A DNA stretch of 23,441 nt, taken from the NCBI GenBank assembly GCA_002633005.1, contig NMRA01001371.1, forward strand, positions 1 through 23,441, given 5' to 3'. Source of the stretch: Phoronis australis. Taxonomy: Eukaryota; Phoronida; Phoronidae. A program made the translations under genes and the position numbers. This document shows positions 21,801 to 23,441 of the stretch, piece after piece; the stretch's first letter is position 1, and each line of letters starts with the position of its first letter. The notes below the pieces were generated by a model. It saw nothing but the letters and a program-made list of their open reading frames with translations. It did not search any database and was not told the origin of the DNA.

Positions 21801-22468
21801 CAAGGTTGAAAAATTTGCCAGCAGGATGTTAAACGCAGCCAGTAGATTCTGTGGACATTATAAAGCACAGAGGGATTTCGCAATGTGACAAGAAGAGGGT
21901 CAAATTTGTAGAAGGCAATCTTAATGCTCAATGTGGTTATCAGGTGAAGTTCTTTATCTACTTGCAGTTAAAGGTTAAAAAGACTTATAACAAAGTAGGG
22001 TGGCTTCTATACAATGAAAAAACTTCTTTAAGGCAATCACGCCAAACAGATCGCATATTGTGATTCACTACAGTATAAGACAAAAAGAAGCAGACATAAC
22101 ACCACTTTCCACGTCACGACAGCTTATTCTGATATCAGCAAAAATGACTGGTAATAACTATCAGAGCATCAAAATTCTAATTAAAAAATGGCTCAGCCAC
22201 CTTTCTAACCTTCCTATTAATTCCCCTTCATTCGTGTTCATCAGGGGAGACTTCTCCGCCCAGCAGTCACGACAGGGAATTCCGGGTCATTTTGTTTGAA
22301 TACTTTTGGTTTGTAATGCGTATCAAAAGTTACAAATTGCCACAGCAAACCTTCAGAAGCAATGTCCCAGATCTTCAGACAGCCTGTTGCATCAACAGAG
22401 ATGAGATGACCGCCAAACGGAAGGAGCAGGTGAACGTCTGCTTCGTGCCCTTCATAGGTATGACACAC
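6653..22468 (-). CDS. WDR36: WDR36/Utp21, U3 snoRNP-associated WD40 protein, gene span (5' part missing)
   Basis: WDR36 (yeast Utp21) is a nucleolar component of the small-subunit processome needed for 18S rRNA processing. Sixteen exons in the window total 2400 nt: 799 codons plus TGA, with every junction in phase. Residues 1 to about 540 are tandem WD40 blades. WD-type ends include LKIWDIASE, LQLWNIRT, HIALWNLEE, VRVWDLPS and VYLWSNKT. Residues about 570-799 form the conserved Utp21-specific C-terminal domain. Diagnostic matches to human WDR36 include QDWGP, RLLRHRSGHSAP, SDWDGI, VDGLNQLT, KNKPKEPPKVPK and the terminal NYLKSATL (human NYLKSALL). About 110-150 N-terminal residues are not in the window. 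One exon is present in two copies around an N at 11731. Confidence 0.96.
6803..7715 (-). other. WDR36 intron before last exon
   Basis: AT-rich intron with no recognised element. A short GAC/GGC-rich tract (about 6836-6865) makes shadow open frames on the - strand. Confidence 0.5.
7716..7903 (-). CDS. WDR36: WDR36 exon o
   Basis: Completes Asp and gives 62 codons: GVLLNFIKDLGPSRLDAEIR, GPEGGGSVQLLINFLQFV and NFEFIQAVLGLFIK. Human has LNLLKESGPSGIETELR, SPDCGGSIEVMQSFLKMI and DFELAQAYLALFLK. It is the core of the Utp21 C-terminal domain. Confidence 0.96.
8534..8609 (-). CDS. WDR36: WDR36 exon n
   Basis: 25 codons plus one base: DSHVLKTNLSQPLSEL and GRLLQQDPT. This short exon is the least conserved. 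It was placed by the acceptor TTATAG, the donor GTGAGT and phases that match both neighbours. An in-frame TAG at the acceptor fixes its 5' limit. An alternative acceptor a few codons further in is possible. Confidence 0.8.
9175..9291 (-). CDS. WDR36: WDR36 exon m
   Basis: 39 codons, phase 0 at both ends. LKNKPKEPPKVPKLAPFFLP then TIPGLQPKFAP is the hallmark of this family (human KNKPKEPPKVPKSAPFFIP, TIPGLVPRYAAP). It ends in the acidic EDNEEKQ. Confidence 0.96.
9292..10941 (-). other. WDR36 intron between exons l and m
   Basis: This 1.65-kb intron holds only A/T-rich sequence with short A-runs (about 9710-9830). Nothing supports a gene or element in it. Its 5' end adjoins the duplicated segment. 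Confidence 0.5.
10942..11090 (-). CDS. WDR36: WDR36 exon l, intact copy (A)
   Basis: Completes Asp and gives 49 codons. It includes SPDQLASELVTLALLPSSRW and LSLLSLDLIK, against human SPEQLNEQLVTLSLLPESRW and KNLLNLDVIK. Acceptor TTTCTTCAG and donor GTAGGA are both present. A nearly identical copy lies at 11732-11871, but only this one has a donor. Confidence 0.93.
10951..11730. repeat. duplicated segment, copy A
   Basis: Direct repeat of 11732-12418 at roughly 95% identity or more apart from one insertion of about 87 bp (near 11231-11317) absent from copy B. It contains all but 9 bp of exon l plus the flanking intron. It ends exactly at the N (11731). Confidence 0.9.
11732..11871 (-). pseudogene. 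WDR36: WDR36 exon l, second copy (B), truncated at N
   Basis: It matches the exon at 10942-11090 base for base except one substitution (Ser in place of Ala in ELVTLSLLP; human also has Ser). Its acceptor is intact. It stops at the N at 11731, nine coding bases short of the donor, so it cannot be spliced as assembled. It is probably the other allele rather than a true pseudogene. Confidence 0.8.
11732..12418. repeat. duplicated segment, copy B
   Basis: The second copy begins directly after the N and ends at GGTGTCTGTG, the same words that precede the N in copy A. Unique intron sequence resumes after it. The break positions match a contig join of two haplotypes rather than a biological breakpoint. 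Confidence 0.9.
12498..12792 (-). CDS. WDR36: WDR36 exon k (largest)
   Basis: 98 codons plus one base. It has two further blades: AFSPNSHWLVSSCMNCTVRV then WDLPSSALVDCFL, and SEFLVTCHVDDLSVYLWSN. It ends the propeller part and enters the C-terminal linker (SQAEGI). Human has TWDLPSGCLIDCFL and THVDHLGIYLWSN-type sequence here. Confidence 0.96.
12793..13388 (-). other. WDR36 intron between exons j and k
   Basis: No element or gene was recognised. The open frames in this interval are read-through of exon j into the intron. Confidence 0.5.
13389..13497 (-). CDS. WDR36: WDR36 exon j
   Basis: 36 codons after a split Ser. It encodes LAVALSNYTISVVDIETRN and RKFSGHSNRVTDL, against human LGLALDDFSISVLDIETRK and REFSGHQGQINDM. 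It follows the largest intron of the gene (13498-15947). Confidence 0.95.
13660..13790. repeat. diverged repeat, copy 1
   Basis: Blocks CTTGATAACC, ACATTAAGG and TCCAGTGTGA appear in the same order and spacing in a second copy split by the SINE (14165-14190 plus 14450-14540). The family is unknown; it is probably an old dispersed repeat. Confidence 0.4.
14191..14438 (+). mobile_element. tRNA-derived SINE with target-site duplication
   Basis: The 248-bp insertion is flanked by AACGATCCCAG (14180-14190) and AATGATCCCAG (14439-14449), a 10/11 direct repeat. Near its 5' end TGGCATAAGT resembles a pol III A box (two tandem copies, 14208-14217 and 14224-14233). GATTGGAGTCC at 14260-14270 matches the B-box consensus at about 9 of 11 positions. 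The 3' end is A/T-rich. This is the layout of a tRNA-related SINE on the + strand, opposite to WDR36. Confidence 0.65.
14450..14540. repeat. diverged repeat, copy 2 (3' part)
   Basis: Continues the repeat of 13660-13790 (CATTAAGG, then GTCATCCAGTGTGA) immediately after the SINE's right target duplication. It resumes where the left part at about 14165-14190 stops. Confidence 0.4.
14716..14826. repeat. 37-bp tandem repeat, three identical copies
   Basis: Three exact copies of a 37-bp unit beginning AGCCACAATCACACGATGAC and ending GACCAGGGACCT. They abut without spacers, so this is a minisatellite and not CRISPR. It ends where the next inverted-repeat element begins. Confidence 0.95.
14825..15493. 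mobile_element. MITE-like element with about 35-bp inverted ends
   Basis: The left end CTGTTTCATAACAACTGACT and the right end (reverse complement CTGTTTCATGAACAAATACT) stay related for about 35 bp through AAGTCTAAGT/AAGACTTAGA. The 0.67-kb interior has no ORF. Ends of this type, with TTAAGTCTTAAG-like words, are common in non-autonomous DNA elements of marine invertebrates (recall). A target duplication is not clear. Confidence 0.5.
15660..15911 (+). mobile_element. possible retrotransposon 3' tail with AT microsatellite
   Basis: AT-rich sequence with a perfect 8-bp stem (AACATGCT 15804-15811, AGCATGTT 15832-15839), followed by a TATA-rich run and an ATT/TTA microsatellite to 15911. A stem-loop and then a simple-repeat tail resembles the 3' end of CR1/L2-type LINEs and their SINEs. 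No reverse-transcriptase reading frame is present. It may be only low-complexity intron. Confidence 0.3.
15948..16113 (-). CDS. WDR36: WDR36 exon i
   Basis: 54 codons with partial codons at both ends. VVVDGLNQLTVSLGGDGQLK, FWKFKSKQLLDAV and the end LHRD match human VAVDGLNQLTVTTGSEGLLK and FWNFKNKILIHSV. Acceptor TCTGACAG, donor GTGAGA. Confidence 0.95.
16577..16691 (-). CDS. WDR36: WDR36 exon h
   Basis: 38 codons plus one base. ITSCGNFVIIGYNTGHMDCY and IQSGIHRGAYG match human ITSCGNFAVIGLSSGTVDVY and MQSGIHRGSFG. Confidence 0.95.
17041..17189 (-). CDS. WDR36: WDR36 exon g
   Basis: 49 full codons. SDWDGIAACHHG and TTWNYQRSSMG match human SDWDGIIACHQG and STWNYQKSTIG. Acceptor TTTCCAG, donor GTAGAT. 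Confidence 0.94.
17190..17838 (-). other. WDR36 intron between exons f and g
   Basis: Nothing recognisable. The + strand open frame at 17739-17987 is the antisense shadow of exon f. Confidence 0.5.
17839..17988 (-). CDS. WDR36: WDR36 exon f
   Basis: 49 full codons. It contains GQDSTLRSLSTVHDRHNKSL, a basic linker, and PPITNFVS. This corresponds to human SQDGTLQSFSTVHEKFNKSL and PPITKFA at the boundary between the two propellers. Confidence 0.94.
18351..18471 (-). CDS. WDR36: WDR36 exon e
   Basis: 40 codons plus one base. It reads VWIFDQPDGGGRLLRHRSGH and ends NGQNILSA. The family signature GRLLRxRxGHSAP is intact. Confidence 0.96.
18472..19576 (-). other. WDR36 intron between exons d and e
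   Basis: 1.1 kb of AT-rich intron. No ORF, inverted repeat or simple repeat worth naming was seen. Confidence 0.5.
19577..19752 (-). CDS. WDR36: WDR36 exon d
   Basis: Completes Asp at the junction, then 58 codons. It contains GHIALWNLEERRL and AHQGAVSGMKCLPSEPLLVT, followed by SADNSVK. This matches human GHIGLWDLEDKKL and HREPLLVTNGADNALR. Confidence 0.96.
20405..20537 (-). CDS. WDR36: WDR36 exon c
   Basis: 44 codons plus one base. It begins APAVDVVAIGLQDGRVILHN and ends QDWGPVTNITFRT, nearly the human APAVDVVAIGLMSGQVIIHN and QDWGPITSISFRT. It is one of the most conserved blades. Confidence 0.96.
20919..21106 (-). CDS. WDR36: WDR36 exon b
   Basis: Residues 40-102. It includes MHPTTYLNKVLLASHQGALQ and LWNIRTNRRLFEFRGW, matching human MHPSTYLNKILLGSEQGSLQ and LWNVKSNKLLYTFPGW. 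Acceptor TTTGCAG, donor GTGGGT. Confidence 0.95.
21107..22350 (-). other. WDR36 intron between exons a and b
   Basis: 1.24 kb of intron. Several short open frames occur on both strands (for example 21351-21731 on -), but they lack domains and sensible composition. No mobile-element ends were found. Confidence 0.5.
22351..22468 (-). CDS. WDR36: WDR36 exon a (first recognised in window)
   Basis: Residues 1-39 of the fragment plus one base. It reads VCHTYEGHEADVHLLLPFGG and ends in a WD blade, LKIWDIASE. Human WDR36 has TFKGHKAEIHFLQPFGDH at this place. The acceptor is TTTTCCAG; the donor GTTTGC is weak but is fixed by the next exon's phase (G+AT gives Asp). Confidence 0.93.
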
Positions 22469-22718
22469 CTGGAAAATCAGGTAAACCACTACAGCTTTTG
22501 GGCATAAATTTTGTATATTTCATGGACTCTAAGAACACCACACGAATGTCAGCCAATTTCCAACTGGCAGGAAAATCTCCAACTCAAAACTGCTTCAACG
22601 CCAGTCTTCCATAGTTCAAATTAAAGAGGTTTACTTGAGTCGTACTAGAATAAAAAAGCATAACTGCCAATACTTAAGAAGACTCTAGTTAAGGATATAA
22701 ACACTAAAGACAGCATAC

Positions 22719-22796
22719 CTCAATACGACTGTTAGGATCAAACATGTTTTGATCAACTGACTCTATGTGTTGTGCTTCATCTTGAGTATGTTGCAT
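22719..22796 (-). CDS. possible alternative first exon of WDR36
   Basis: A 26-codon frame starts at ATG 22796-22794, directly after an in-frame TGA. It ends on a codon boundary at a good donor (GAG|GTATGC). It would splice in phase 0 to exon a, giving MQHTQDEAQHIESVD...SRIE then VCHTYEGH. The peptide does not resemble the human N-terminus (human has ARNKEI before the join). It may be a short-isoform first exon or chance. Confidence 0.2.
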
Positions 22797-23185
22797 TCAA
22801 GAAGGCGAAACATCTTTAGATCAGTTTTGACATTGAGAATGAACAAACGTATGTTCAAAGATCCACAACCAATATATCAATGAATGTGTTTTACTGCTCC
22901 CTGTGTTTATGATTGGACAGTTACTCCAAGGATTAACCTACGACCAAAACATTTTATTTCGTCTTCTTGAACGCAATGAACTTAAGATTGTGCGCAATAT
23001 GTCAAGTCAGCATTTTACCACTACATGCCTGAAGGAAGGACAAAAGCATACTATTATAATCCAAGTAAACACTTATGTGTATATTATGTTCCACAAAATA
23101 CATTTTAAAACTTTGACAAGCTCGCTTTGTTTTCGTACTTACATAGTTATCAGTTAAAAGTGTTCATAATTCATCGTTGTCTTCT

Positions 23186-23422
23186 GTGATGATAGTAAAA
23201 TTGAGAGACGTTACTTAAGACCATAAGTTAGTTAAGCATAACATTTCCAGCCTGCAGCTCAGGCTCTTGTTCACATGACTGATCTTTCCATTGTTACTTC
23301 CGCTTCAACAATGGTGGGAAGATCAGTCATGTGAACAAGGGGCTGAGCTGCAGGCTCGAAATGTTATGATTACCTAACTTATAGTCTTCTAGTAACTTCT
23401 CTCGTTTTTACTATATCAGTGT
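23186..23422. mobile_element. foldback/MITE element, long near-perfect hairpin
   Basis: The arms, about 90-110 bp each, are inverted copies around an 11-bp loop (23296-23306). The left arm includes CAGCCTGCAGCTCAGGCTC and TTGTTCACATGACTGATCTT. The right arm carries their complements with only a few mismatches. There is no ORF. The low divergence between arms suggests a young insertion. It is upstream of the recognised WDR36 exons, either in an intron or 5' of the gene. Confidence 0.75.
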
Positions 23423-23441
23423 TCTCCACTATACACAATTA

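Noticed and set aside
22903-23157. 84-residue + strand open frame near the right edge
   Set aside because: No domain, no repeat-family resemblance and no splice support.

Overview
The window is genomic DNA from a multicellular animal. It has spliced genes with GT-AG introns, long AT-rich non-coding stretches, short inverted-repeat elements and a SINE-like insertion. The base composition, the frequent TAGGCCT-type words and the density of foldback elements suggest a marine invertebrate, perhaps an echinoderm, hemichordate or cephalochordate. That placement is an inference and the sequence does not settle it. Two single-N positions (1033 and 11731) show this is an assembled draft.

Two protein genes can be read with confidence, and they point at each other tail to tail. 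On the + strand, three coding exons (2667-2831, 3384-3560, 4885-5037) give a complete mature GM2 ganglioside activator (GM2A, saposin-AB3), a lysosomal lipid-transfer protein. All eight cysteines are present at almost the human spacing. The exon carrying the start codon and signal peptide was not found and may lie in the first 2.6 kb or left of the window.

On the - strand, sixteen exons from 22468 down to 6653 encode most of WDR36/Utp21, a nucleolar tandem WD40-propeller protein of the small-subunit processome (18S rRNA maturation). The exons add up to exactly 2400 nt (799 codons plus stop) and every junction phase agrees. The N-terminal part (about 110-150 residues by comparison with the human protein) is not in the window. 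The two genes show no functional link.

The remaining sequence is introns and spacer with mobile DNA: a 430-bp inverted-repeat element in a GM2A intron, a long near-perfect hairpin element at the right edge, and a cluster in the largest WDR36 intron (13498-15947). That cluster holds a tRNA-derived SINE with target-site duplication, three identical 37-bp tandem units, an inverted-repeat element and an AT-rich retrotransposon-like tail. A 0.7-0.8 kb segment containing one WDR36 exon occurs twice in tandem across the N at 11731. It most likely represents two alleles assembled side by side. I found no prokaryote-type system, CRISPR array, tRNA or rRNA gene, and no convincing previously undescribed biological system. 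The second-look items are structural: mobile elements, the exon duplication and possible edge exons.
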